Shown here: positions 1 through 6,691 of the stretch, piece after piece
Layout: each line of letters begins with the position of its first letter
Numbering within the stretch: position 1 is the stretch's first letter
Assembly: GCA_007117575.1 (NCBI GenBank)
Contig: SKGH01000083.1
Location: 1-21,409, forward strand
Source of the DNA: Candidatus Kaiserbacteria bacterium
GTDB lineage: Bacteria > Patescibacteriota > Minisyncoccia > Phycocordibacterales > UBA918
Length of the DNA stretch: 21,409 bases
Direction: 5' to 3'
Program-made: the position numbers and the translations under genes
The notes under the pieces: model-generated
The model's input: only the letters and a program-made list of their open reading frames with translations
Database searches by the model: none
What the model was told of the DNA's origin: nothing

Positions 1-7
1 ATTCGCC

Positions 8-25
8 AAACGCGTAAGTCATGAA
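8..25 (+). repeat. 18-bp sequence repeated inverted at the right end of the window
   Basis: AAACGCGTAAGTCATGAA here is found exactly, in reverse complement, at 21258-21275. Both copies lie in non-coding DNA. What larger unit they belong to cannot be seen because this copy is next to the window edge. Confidence 0.6.
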
Positions 26-62
26 TTTGTTAATATGATAATAATATATGTCTTATAAATAT

Positions 63-102
63 AAAAAACCGCTCGGATAATTATATCCGAAACGGTTTTT
101 TT
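63..102 (-). terminator. intrinsic terminator downstream of the HU gene
   Basis: The arms AAAAAACCG (63-71) and CGGTTTTTT (93-101) enclose a second perfect stem, TCGGATA (73-79) and TATCCGA (84-90), with a 4-base loop. The A-tract on the plus strand becomes a U-tract after the stem on the minus-strand transcript, directly after the HU stop codon. The hairpin is symmetrical enough to work in both directions. Confidence 0.85.
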
Positions 103-122
103 AATTGGATAAGAAACGCAAA

Positions 123-395
123 CTATTTAACCGCTTCCTTGAGGGCTTTTGCTGGACGGAATTTAGGTACTCGCATGGCTGGTACATCTATTGATTCGCC
201 AGTGCGTGGGTTGCGAGCGGTGCGCGCCTCTCTGTGTTTGGTAGAAAATATACCAAGACCAGCTATGGAAACTTCCTGACCGGCTATTAGTGAGTCAGAT
301 ATACTGCTGATTATAACCTCAACAGCACGTTCGGCCTCGCTTTTAGTTATGTCTAATTCGTCGTGCACTTTATTTATTATGTCTGCTTTGTTCAT
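123..395 (-). CDS. HU/IHF-family nucleoid DNA-binding protein
   Basis: This 90-residue protein has the full length and layout of a bacterial HU subunit: an N-terminal helical dimerisation region (residues 1-40), then the beta saddle and DNA-binding arm. The family signature is clear from GLGIF (46-50) through the Arg-rich arm ARTARNPRTGE (58-68), with the arm-tip Pro at 63 that intercalates into bent DNA in this family. It ends in the usual PAKALKEAV helix. HU binds DNA with little sequence preference and compacts and bends the chromosome. It is probably monocistronic: a strong terminator follows 20 bases after the stop and about 300 bases of non-coding DNA precede it. The start ATG is preceded by an A/T-rich leader with no Shine-Dalgarno sequence. 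HU and IHF subunits cannot be told apart securely from sequence alone. Confidence 0.93.
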   Translation of the reverse strand: MNKADIINKVHDELDITKSEAERAVEVIISSISDSLIAGQEVSIAGLGIFSTKHREARTARNPRTGESIDVPAMRVPKFRPAKALKEAVK

Positions 396-695
396 AAAAA
401 TTTGTTGAATTAATTTTTTGACAATAATGTCTTTTTTGTTTTTCTAAACTGTTTGTTAAACAAATAAGCTGAAAAATTTTGGCTACCTGATAATTTTTTG
501 TCGATTGGTTTTAACGACGATACGCCTTTATAATGGCTTAAAATCATTATATATCAAGGTTCATGCTCTGCAATGTCTTGTTAAATTTTTAAAGTATGTT
601 CTAATGTTTTTAACGATCTTATTTCATGGGTAAGGAAATCATATTATTTAAATTTTAAATAAGCCCAAGTCTTATGTTAGAGTATGTGACACATT
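396..695. other. non-coding region between divergent HU and prephenate dehydratase genes
   Basis: This AT-rich stretch should hold the promoters of both divergent genes. I see no coding frame and no RNA gene. It contains one short perfect palindrome, TTTGTT-A-AACAAA (452-464), and a larger one at 644-662 listed separately. A weak minus-strand promoter for HU (TTTAGA, 16 bases, TATTGT) can be read just upstream of its start, but the match is poor. Confidence 0.5.
644..662. promoter_or_regulatory. perfect 19-base palindrome upstream of the prephenate dehydratase gene
   Basis: TTATTTAAA, one central T, then TTTAAATAA form a perfect palindrome ending 33 bases before the ATG at 696. A weak -10-like TATGTT sits at 673-678, so the palindrome would cover the -35 region, a typical place for a repressor operator. 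The sequence is pure A/T in an A/T-rich region, so it could be chance. Confidence 0.3.
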
Positions 696-1289
696 ATGAA
701 TGTAAAAGAAAACAAGATAAAAAAAATTGGTATCATGGGTGCGTATGGAAGTTTTTCCGAACAAGCCTGTCAGCAGTATATCTCAAAGAAAAATGTAGAT
801 AACGTCGAAGTGGTACCACTTATTTCAGCAGAGAAAGTACTTTCCTCTTTAGAGAAGGGTGGTGTTGATTTAGGTCTATTTCCCATAGAAAACTCTAATG
901 GTGGAATTGTAATAGAGGCGGTTTATGCCATGGCCAAATATCGTTTTAGTGTTATTGATATGTTTGAGTTTGATGTCCATCATACGTTATTGGTCAAGCC
1001 TGGGACGGTTGCTTCACATATAACCACCATATGTTCACATGATCAGGCGCTTAAACAGTGTCGTATGTATCTAAAACGCATCTGGCCTGATGTTGACCTT
1101 AAACCGTATTCTGATACTGCTGAAGCGGCAAAAGATCTGGCAAACGGTGTTTTGCCAAACAGTACTGCTGTTATAGCCCCCAGATTATGTGCCGAATTAT
1201 TTAATCTATCCATCATAGAAGATTCTATTCAGGATCTAAAATTCAACTACACAACTTTCCTTGTGGTTGAGAGTCTTAATGATAATTGA
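696..1289 (+). CDS. stand-alone prephenate dehydratase domain protein
   Basis: Prephenate dehydratase turns prephenate into phenylpyruvate, the penultimate step of phenylalanine synthesis. The family motifs appear in order: GAYGSFSE (15-22), PIENS (63-67), HHTLL (95-99), SHDQALKQC (114-122), SDTAEAA (139-145) and the C-terminal TTFLV (186-190). The last is normally a TRF motif; its Thr is kept but the Arg is replaced by Thr. At 197 residues the protein holds only the two catalytic lobes. The C-terminal ACT domain that senses phenylalanine in most bacterial enzymes is absent, and there is no chorismate mutase fusion. No other aromatic amino-acid gene is in the window. It is transcribed alone, divergent from HU and convergent with rny. 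The ATG at 696 lacks a Shine-Dalgarno sequence. The fold assignment is firm; whether it still dehydrates prephenate is uncertain. Confidence 0.85.
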   Translation: MNVKENKIKKIGIMGAYGSFSEQACQQYISKKNVDNVEVVPLISAEKVLSSLEKGGVDLGLFPIENSNGGIVIEAVYAMAKYRFSVIDMFEFDVHHTLLVKPGTVASHITTICSHDQALKQCRMYLKRIWPDVDLKPYSDTAEAAKDLANGVLPNSTAVIAPRLCAELFNLSIIEDSIQDLKFNYTTFLVVESLNDN

Positions 1290-1345
1290 TCAAATGCAAA
1301 TATATAATCTTGGGGTTGAACAAACTAGTAAGCGTATTTTAATGT

Positions 1346-2875
1346 TTATCTTGCGTAAGTTACAGAGCGAGTTTCTCTTATAACGTGTACTTTGATTTCC
1401 CCGGGGTAACGTAGTTGTGCTTCTATTTCTCCGGCTATCATGTTTGCTAAATTAAGCGCCTCAAGGTCATTGAGTTTAACCGGGTTCACAATTATTCTTA
1501 TCTCCCTTCCAGAAGCTATGGCAAAAGCTTGCTCCACGCCGGCCATACTGGTTGCGATTGCCTCTAGATCTCCCAGTCTCTTTATATATTGTTCTACTGA
1601 ATCATGTCTGGCTCCCGGTCTTCCGCCTGAAATGGAGTCTGCCACTTGTACAATAATTGATTCAGCTGTTTCGTATGGGTACTCTTCGTGATGGGCTCGC
1701 ATGGCTAAGATAACTTTTTCATCTACATTGTATTTACGTAATATACGCATACCTATTTCCACGTGTGTACCGGGCATCTCGTGACTGACTGTTTTTCCTA
1801 TATCGTGAAGTAGGGCACCGGCACGGGCAACGGCTACATCAGCTCCAACTTCAGTAGCCAATATGGCCGCCAGGTTTGCCATTTCGACTGAGTGCCAAAG
1901 AACATTTTGTCCATAACTTGTACGAAAATGAAGTCTACCTAATATGACAACCAAGTCCGGGTGTAAATTTGGTACCTGAGCTTCAAAAGTTGCCTTTTCA
2001 CCCATTTGCTTTATTAAACTAGCAACTTCGTGTTTTGATACTTCGACACATTCTTCTATTTTAGCCGGTTGGATACGTCCGTCTTTTAATAATGTTTCCA
2101 TGGCACTACGGGCAATTTCACGACGAATGGGGTCAAAAGAGGATAGAGTTATATATCCGGGAACATCATCTATCAATACATCGACACCTGTAATTCGTTC
2201 AAAGGCACGTACGTTTCTACCTTCTTTTCCAATTATCTTTCCCTTAATCTCATCGTTAGGTAGCTCAATTGAGGTGGTCATAAAGTTGGTAGGGAATGAG
2301 TTACCCAAACGATGAATCGCAGACAGCAGTATATTTTGTGCTTTTTGAGCAAATATTTCTTCACCAGTTTGAGTCAGTTTTATCAGTCGGTTGTTTAGGG
2401 CTTCCTGCTGTTCGGTTTCTATCTTGGTTACTAATTCTTTGTATGCCTCTTGTTTAGTCATGCCCGCAATTTTTTCCACTTCCGCTTCCATTTCCACCTT
2501 TTTACTCATTAGCTCATTTTCCTTTTGGCCGATTTCATTTAGTTGTTGTTGTATTTTTTTTCTTTCCAAATCTATCGCGCTTTGTCTTTCATCAAGTAAA
2601 TCTTCTCTTTTTTCTAACTTTACCTCTTTGTGTTTTAACCCTTCGGCCTGTTCACTCATTTCCTTTTTACCTTCAGCAATAATCGCCTCCGCCTTTTTTT
2701 CAGCTTTTTCTGTAAGTTCTAAAGCATTTTTCTCCGCGTCTAGTATTTTTTCTTTGATCTTCAGTTCCACGGAGTTCTTGTCCGAGAGAGCTCTTAAGTA
2801 GCGTAGGTAGTAGCCTACGCTTATTCCAAGAGCTAGGGTTGCCACGCATAATAAAATAATGGTTTGAATGGACAT
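1346..2875 (-). CDS. rny: ribonuclease Y, membrane-anchored endoribonuclease
   Basis: RNase Y starts bulk mRNA decay in many bacteria that lack RNase E. The 509 residues match the family length and show its four parts: an N-terminal membrane anchor (about 4-24), a long charged coiled coil rich in Glu and Lys (about 35-165), a KH RNA-binding domain with the GKIIGKEGRN loop (212-221), and a C-terminal HD domain with the metal-binding pair H357-D358 in LLHDIGK. Other expected HD-domain residues are seen at H328 (LWHSVEM), H395-H396 and D413. The C-terminal sequence, rich in short beta motifs (GEIKVHVIRET), is also typical. It is convergent with the prephenate dehydratase gene, with 56 bases between stops and no clear terminator hairpin. 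The leader upstream is A/T-rich without a Shine-Dalgarno sequence. Confidence 0.97.
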   Translation of the reverse strand: MSIQTIILLCVATLALGISVGYYLRYLRALSDKNSVELKIKEKILDAEKNALELTEKAEKKAEAIIAEGKKEMSEQAEGLKHKEVKLEKREDLLDERQSAIDLERKKIQQQLNEIGQKENELMSKKVEMEAEVEKIAGMTKQEAYKELVTKIETEQQEALNNRLIKLTQTGEEIFAQKAQNILLSAIHRLGNSFPTNFMTTSIELPNDEIKGKIIGKEGRNVRAFERITGVDVLIDDVPGYITLSSFDPIRREIARSAMETLLKDGRIQPAKIEECVEVSKHEVASLIKQMGEKATFEAQVPNLHPDLVVILGRLHFRTSYGQNVLWHSVEMANLAAILATEVGADVAVARAGALLHDIGKTVSHEMPGTHVEIGMRILRKYNVDEKVILAMRAHHEEYPYETAESIIVQVADSISGGRPGARHDSVEQYIKRLGDLEAIATSMAGVEQAFAIASGREIRIIVNPVKLNDLEALNLANMIAGEIEAQLRYPGEIKVHVIRETRSVTYAR

Positions 2876-2970
2876 GTTACTGGTAATATTTATGGTGAAG
2901 TATAATTATGTTGCTTGTCTAAACTGGTGCTAATTTTTAAGATTTAAATTTTTCTTAATAAAAAGGTGAT

Positions 2971-2981
2971 GGTTTGAGTGT
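2971..2981. repeat. 11-bp motif shared by the rny and clpP upstream regions, copy 1
   Basis: GGTTTGAGTGT occurs here, about 95 bases upstream of the rny start, and again at 3961-3971 upstream of clpP. Shorter versions (TTTGAGT) lie at about 3792-3798 and, inverted, near 3860. It may be a shared control site or chance in A/T-rich DNA. Confidence 0.25.
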
Positions 2982-3051
2982 ATTTGTGTCAATCATAATA
3001 ATTATGAGAATAAAGGGAATATATAACTCGCGTTCATATTAAGTACGTTGG

Positions 3052-3111
3052 TGCGTAACTTTAACCCAACTCTATAAAAGTAAACATCTTTTGGAAATTA
3101 ATTGTTACGCA
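3052..3111. repeat. 8-bp inverted repeat in the clpP-rny intergenic region
   Basis: TGCGTAAC (3052-3059) and GTTACGCA (3104-3111) are exact inverted copies 44 bases apart. They could pair in the RNA 3' of clpP, but no U-tract follows, so this is not a normal intrinsic terminator. I see no coding frame in the 288 bases between clpP and rny. Confidence 0.3.
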
Positions 3112-3163
3112 ACAGTAGTTAAATGCCAGTTTATATTCTAGTAGGAAGATAACTCAATAGTGA

Positions 3164-3763
3164 TTATTTGTGAATCTCGTCTATTATTCCGTATTTCTTG
3201 GCTTCAAGGGCGTCCATGAAGAAGTCACGATCGGTATCTTTTTCTATGCGAGACAAAGATTGTCCGGTAGCTTTTGCCAACATCTTGTTTAAACGGTCAC
3301 GAGTTTTCAAAATATGTTTTGCGGTTATTTCTATATCACTGGCCTGACCCTGTATCCCACCCCACGGCTGATGTATCATAACTTCAGCGTTGGAAAGAGC
3401 ATATCTTTTATTTTTTGCTCCCTGAGAGAGGATTATGGAACCCATAGAGGCGGCTAAGCCTACGCATACCGTACTGACTTCAGGTTTGATGTGGTGCATT
3501 GTATCAACTATAGCCAGTCCGGCAGTGACACTTCCGCCCGGACTATTTACGTATAGGGAAATATCTTTTTTTGGGTCTTCCGCTTCCAGAAATAATAACT
3601 GAGCCACTACCAAGTTTGCCATATGGTCTTCTATAGCACCGGTAACAAAGATTATTCTTTCTTTTAGCAGTCTTGAATAGATATCAAACGCTCGTTCTCC
3701 ACCTTGGGTTTTTTCTATCACCATTGGTACCAAGATGTTTTTTATGTCTAAATTTTTATTCAT
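3164..3763 (-). CDS. clpP: ATP-dependent Clp protease proteolytic subunit
   Basis: ClpP is the serine peptidase that forms the double-heptamer degradation chamber fed by Clp ATPases such as ClpX or ClpC. The 199 residues match the family. The catalytic triad is intact: Ser106 in [14 protein letters not shown], His131 in MIHQPWGG and Asp180 in [10 protein letters not shown]. The substrate-binding stretch [13 protein letters not shown] (73-85) and the C-terminal YGIIDEI are as expected. The N-terminus begins almost directly at the processed body (LVPMVIE at 11-17), so any propeptide is very short. No clp ATPase is adjacent; clpX, often a neighbour together with tig, is not in the window. The gene stands alone between two long non-coding gaps, and a TATAAT box lies 69 bases upstream of its ATG. 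Confidence 0.97.
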   Translation of the reverse strand: MNKNLDIKNILVPMVIEKTQGGERAFDIYSRLLKERIIFVTGAIEDHMANLVVAQLLFLEAEDPKKDISLYVNSPGGSVTAGLAIVDTMHHIKPEVSTVCVGLAASMGSIILSQGAKNKRYALSNAEVMIHQPWGGIQGQASDIEITAKHILKTRDRLNKMLAKATGQSLSRIEKDTDRDFFMDALEAKKYGIIDEIHK

Positions 3764-4127
3764 GTTGTAGATATGTTTTTATTAATGTTTGTTTGAGTAG
3801 TTTCAGGTCAGTGGATATTTAAAGCATGTCGATTATAATCTTTTATATTTCTATCTTTTTACTCAAACTAACTATGTAACTGTATCAAAAACTTAGAATA
3901 TAAGGAAATATATTTCGTTAATTATGGTACTTAAGCACTTTGCTTTATTTTACCGTAAACGGTTTGAGTGTGAACGGTAACAGAAAAATGCACTACACGT
4001 AAGTCTAAATAGCAAGCAATGTCTTGTAAACTTTAATAATTCTGCTTAAAATCACACCACCTCGTTTTAGTTGTATTTTTGGCAAAAAAGAATTTACATG
4101 TAATGTCCCGTACTTTTTTGTGACAGT
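3764..4127. other. 364-base non-coding region between tig and clpP
   Basis: No coding frame or RNA gene is seen. It contains the clpP -10 box (3832-3837), the second copy of GGTTTGAGTGT (3961-3971), and overlapping palindromes: ACCGTAAACGGT (3952-3963) and TTACCGT/ACGGTAA (3950-3956 and 3974-3980). The latter two can form alternative stems. No terminator with a U-tract is visible downstream of tig. Confidence 0.4.
3832..3837 (-). promoter_or_regulatory. candidate -10 box of clpP
   Basis: On the minus strand this reads TATAAT, a perfect sigma-70 -10 hexamer, 69 bases upstream of the clpP ATG. No convincing -35 hexamer lies at the usual distance. The surrounding sequence is self-complementary, so the box also reads TATAAT on the other strand (3834-3839). 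Confidence 0.45.
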
Positions 4128-5225
4128 TTATAAAGATTCAAGCTTACGCATGACTTCTTCATTTCTAAGTACGCTGTGAACATAAGTTTTTATTTTCTCC
4201 GGATCAGCATCTTTATGTTCTTTCATTATAGATTCCACATTCCTATTTACTAGTGATTCCTCAGGTTCTATGTTATCGGTTTGGGCTATTTGGTTTAGTA
4301 TTAGTTGAAGAGTAGCTCTTTTAATGGCTAGTGGCCTCCATTCCTTTATCAGGTCATCTTTAGTTTTTTTAGCATGGGATAGATAATCATCCATAGACAA
4401 GTTTGCACGCTTTAAATCGTCCTGCATTTGTCCGAAAATCTGTTCTAATTCAAACTGCACCAAAACTTCAGGAGTTTCCACTTCACATTTATCCATTATT
4501 TGGTCAGTTATCTTGGCTCTGTGCTTGGACTGCTCATTGTTGGTTTTTTCTATCAACAAATGTTTACGTAGCTTATTTTTAAAATCTTCTACTGACAGAA
4601 ATTGATTTTCTGACCCCAGACTTTTCACATATTCGTCAGTCAATTCCGGCAACTCATCATCTTTTTTATCTATAGTATCCGGAGTAGGTAGTTCAGTCAC
4701 CTCGTTGCTGTCCAAAGAACTTTGAGATTTTTTTAGAGACTTCTCATATTCTAATTTTTGTTTCATTATTTCTTTTATTTGAGCATCTAACTCCTCATCA
4801 GACACCACCGTTTCTTTTCTTTCTTTGTTTATTTCTTCAGCTATTTTTTTATAGTCCGGCAGTTTTACTTCGGGCATCACGGCGGTGGTAATGGTAAAAC
4901 CAAACGGGTTGTTAGTGGCTAGTTTGGTAACAGATATTTGTGGTTGACCGATAGCGTCTATTTTATGTTTTGATAAGATCTCAGGATATATTTTTGACAA
5001 GGCCATTTCAGCCATATCGTTAAGTATGGTCATTTCACCGACTTTTTCTATAATGACTTTTTCCGGTATGTGACCGGGTCTAAAGCCGTCAATTTTAAGA
5101 TTACTGCCAATTCGGGAGACTGCTTTAGAGCGAAATTTTTGAAGATATTCGTAAGGTATCTCTCCGGTTATTGTAAGTTGTGAGCCGGGTTGGCTGTTTA
5201 CCGAATATGTGTCTATCCAATCCAT
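4128..5225 (-). CDS. tig: trigger factor lacking the FKBP prolyl isomerase domain
   Basis: Trigger factor is the ribosome-bound chaperone that meets nascent chains at the exit tunnel. The N-terminal ribosome-binding domain is present with the signature GFRPGHIP (47-54), followed by the end of that domain (IGQPQISV, 92-99; PFGFTITTAVMPEVKLPDY, 107-125). In ordinary trigger factors an FKBP-type isomerase domain of roughly 90 residues follows before the ELPELTxE(Y/F) stretch. Here only a charged, low-complexity linker of about 30-45 residues (about 158-190, with SQSSLDSNEV and DKKDDELPEL) separates the parts. The C-terminal substrate-binding arms continue normally (about 190-365). The total of 365 residues, against about 430-480 for the family, agrees with a clean loss of one domain. 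No Shine-Dalgarno sequence is present; a TAAAAT box lies 13 bases before the ATG. Confidence 0.92.
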   Translation of the reverse strand: MDWIDTYSVNSQPGSQLTITGEIPYEYLQKFRSKAVSRIGSNLKIDGFRPGHIPEKVIIEKVGEMTILNDMAEMALSKIYPEILSKHKIDAIGQPQISVTKLATNNPFGFTITTAVMPEVKLPDYKKIAEEINKERKETVVSDEELDAQIKEIMKQKLEYEKSLKKSQSSLDSNEVTELPTPDTIDKKDDELPELTDEYVKSLGSENQFLSVEDFKNKLRKHLLIEKTNNEQSKHRAKITDQIMDKCEVETPEVLVQFELEQIFGQMQDDLKRANLSMDDYLSHAKKTKDDLIKEWRPLAIKRATLQLILNQIAQTDNIEPEESLVNRNVESIMKEHKDADPEKIKTYVHSVLRNEEVMRKLESL

Positions 5226-5238
5226 AGTATATAGTTAA

Positions 5239-5265
5239 ATTTTAGTATTATTTGTAATTTGGCAA
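5239..5265 (-). promoter_or_regulatory. candidate tig promoter close to the start codon
   Basis: On the minus strand TTGCCA (5260-5265), a 15-base spacer and TAAAAT (5239-5244) resemble sigma-70 -35 and -10 elements, though the spacer is short. Transcription would begin about 6 bases before the tig ATG, leaving almost no leader. Confidence 0.35.
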
Positions 5266-5475
5266 AATTCTTATTTACATAAATGACATTTAAGAGTATC
5301 AATGTTTTATTTATCTTAAATAAAAACAGCACTCACTCTTACCAAAGGTCAATTTATTTCAAAGCATTAGCTCTATTAAACTTTTCGTTCGTAGTGTACT
5401 CGCCTACAATGAAAATGCAACACCTTTTGTATGGTAAAGGTATTAGAGTAACAAGAAAGTAGGTGGTACTTCGTT

Positions 5476-5649
5476 TTAAATATCCGGCCCAACTTCTGGT
5501 ATTTCTGAGTAATCTTCCAATTGGTCGCTTGTGCTATCTTCCGCGTCATTTGTTGTTGTAGACACTTCATTATCAATAGTTCTCAAAACCTCTGGCTTTT
5601 CTACGTCATCTGTGGGTTTTGTGGTTTCATAGCTATTGTCTTTTTCATC
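5476..5649 (-). pseudogene. displaced acidic C-terminal coding segment of the membrane protein upstream
   Basis: Read on the minus strand from 5649 down to the TAA at 5476-5478, this frame gives 57 residues, beginning DEKDNSYETTKPTDD and ending EIPEVGPDI. The composition (many Asp, Glu, Thr, Ser) matches the protein encoded just upstream, which ends in the neighbouring frame at 5645. This frame has a TAA directly before its first codon and no good start codon, so it cannot be translated alone from an upstream ATG. Removing one A from the TTTAAG run (5650-5655) joins the two into one reading frame of about 152 residues. I infer one gene split by a single-base insertion, a sequence error, or less likely a programmed +1 frameshift. 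Confidence 0.6.
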
Positions 5650-5935
5650 TTAAATCGACCGGTTGGGTATTTGTTGTTTGTCCATTTTCAGTTATTGTTG
5701 CTGCGTTTAGATTGAGATACCAAAGGTAAAGACCTCCCAGTAGGCAGGTGAGTAAAAAGATTAATATAATGATTATTAGAAAGGTTTTAAACCAATTATC
5801 ATCATCACTTACGTTTTGAATTTTACTGAAAGACTCTTCGGGCATTTTCAATTCATCATCCGGGATATAAGGGACTGTTTCAGACTCGTTATTGTCCCCA
5901 CCTACCCCTTCTTTTGTTTTGTTGTTTATGTCCAT
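5645..5935 (-). CDS. single-pass membrane protein of unknown function, apparently frameshifted at its end
   Basis: I do not recognise a family. The N-terminal 48 residues are polar and acidic (GGDNNESETVPYIPDDEL) and should be cytoplasmic. Then comes one strong transmembrane segment, about residues 50-75 (FLIIIILIFLLTCLLGGLYLW), followed by a short Asn/Thr-rich stretch. The frame ends at residue 96 with a TGA, but a plausible acidic continuation of 57 residues lies in the +1 frame (5476-5649). The intact protein would therefore be about 152 residues with an extracytoplasmic acidic tail. It lies between ppa and tig on the same strand, with 250 bases before tig and a terminator-like hairpin behind ppa upstream of it, so it is probably its own unit. 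The start ATG has no Shine-Dalgarno sequence. Confidence 0.6.
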   Translation of the reverse strand: MDINNKTKEGVGGDNNESETVPYIPDDELKMPEESFSKIQNVSDDDNWFKTFLIIIILIFLLTCLLGGLYLWYLNLNAATITENGQTTNTQPVDLR

Positions 5936-6049
5936 AATGTTGGCAAAAATCTATTTTTTATTAGAAAAAGACCGGTAACTTTATGTGTTTAAGAATAACA
6001 TACTAAAACACGATAAGTGTAAGTTATTCATCTTAATACACATAATCAT

Positions 6050-6080
6050 AAACCCGATCACAATAAATTGGATCGGGTTT
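6050..6080 (-). terminator. probable terminator downstream of ppa
   Basis: AAACCCGATC (6050-6059) and GATCGGGTTT (6071-6080) form a perfect 10-bp stem with an 11-base loop, 27 bases after the ppa stop on the minus strand. The following tract is T-rich but broken, so efficiency is uncertain. Confidence 0.65.
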
Positions 6081-6106
6081 ATTCACATAATCCTTGTTAG
6101 TACAGT

Positions 6107-6631
6107 TTATACTTTGTGTGAATTTTTATACATTTCAACACTTTTTTCAAAAGCAGACATTGCTTTATCTTTTCCACCCCATTCACCAACTGACACCTCT
6201 TTTTGTTGTACTTTTTTATAAGTTTCAAAAAAATGTGTTATCTCTTTTTTCGTGTGTGGGTTGAGGTTTTTTAAATCTAACACCTCATCGAAGCGAGGGT
6301 CGCCGACCGGTACAGCTATGATCTTGTCATCGCGGTCACCACTGTCTATCATTTCCATGATAGCTACCGGTCTGGCTTCTACCAAAATACCCGGCATGAG
6401 TGGGTAGGTAGTTAGCAGTACTATATCCATGGCATCACCATCATCAAACAGTGTTTGTGGGACAAATCCGTAATCAAACGGATAATCTTGAGCAGAATGC
6501 ATGACTCTGTCTAAAGATATGATACCTGTGTCTTTGTCTATTTCGTATTTATTTTTAGAAAATTTGGGAATTTCAATTATTACGTTCATTACTTGTTTGG
6601 TTCCTGATGGTATGTCATGTAATAAATTCAT
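6107..6631 (-). CDS. ppa: inorganic pyrophosphatase, family I
   Basis: This cytoplasmic enzyme hydrolyses pyrophosphate to phosphate and drives biosynthetic reactions forward. The family I signature D-G-D-A-M-D is at residues 64-69, with Ala where Pro or Glu is usual. Other active-site stretches are IIEIPK (18-23), KYEID (28-32), DYPFDYGFVPQT (49-60), DRDDK (99-103) and ETYKKVQ (136-142). At 174 residues it is the normal size for a bacterial soluble enzyme. It lies 60 bases behind nusA on the same strand and could be co-transcribed with it; a hairpin terminator follows. The ATG is preceded only by A/T-rich sequence. Confidence 0.96.
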   Translation of the reverse strand: MNLLHDIPSGTKQVMNVIIEIPKFSKNKYEIDKDTGIISLDRVMHSAQDYPFDYGFVPQTLFDDGDAMDIVLLTTYPLMPGILVEARPVAIMEMIDSGDRDDKIIAVPVGDPRFDEVLDLKNLNPHTKKEITHFFETYKKVQQKEVSVGEWGGKDKAMSAFEKSVEMYKNSHKV

Positions 6632-6691
6632 ATTTTATTATTTAAGGTTTTTTAATAATCTGTAAAGATACATTTGTGGTTACTTAAAATT

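Noticed and set aside
2391..2801. 136-codon plus-strand frame opposite the rny coiled coil
   Set aside because: The Ser/Phe-rich product is the complement of the Glu/Lys-rich coiled coil codons, a typical shadow frame.
5376..5576. 66-codon minus-strand frame downstream of the membrane protein
   Set aside because: It overlaps the displaced acidic frame of the membrane protein, which has far more protein-like composition and continuity with its neighbour.
5985..6221. 78-codon plus-strand frame overlapping the ppa end
   Set aside because: It overlaps the ppa coding end and its terminator hairpin and has no family features.
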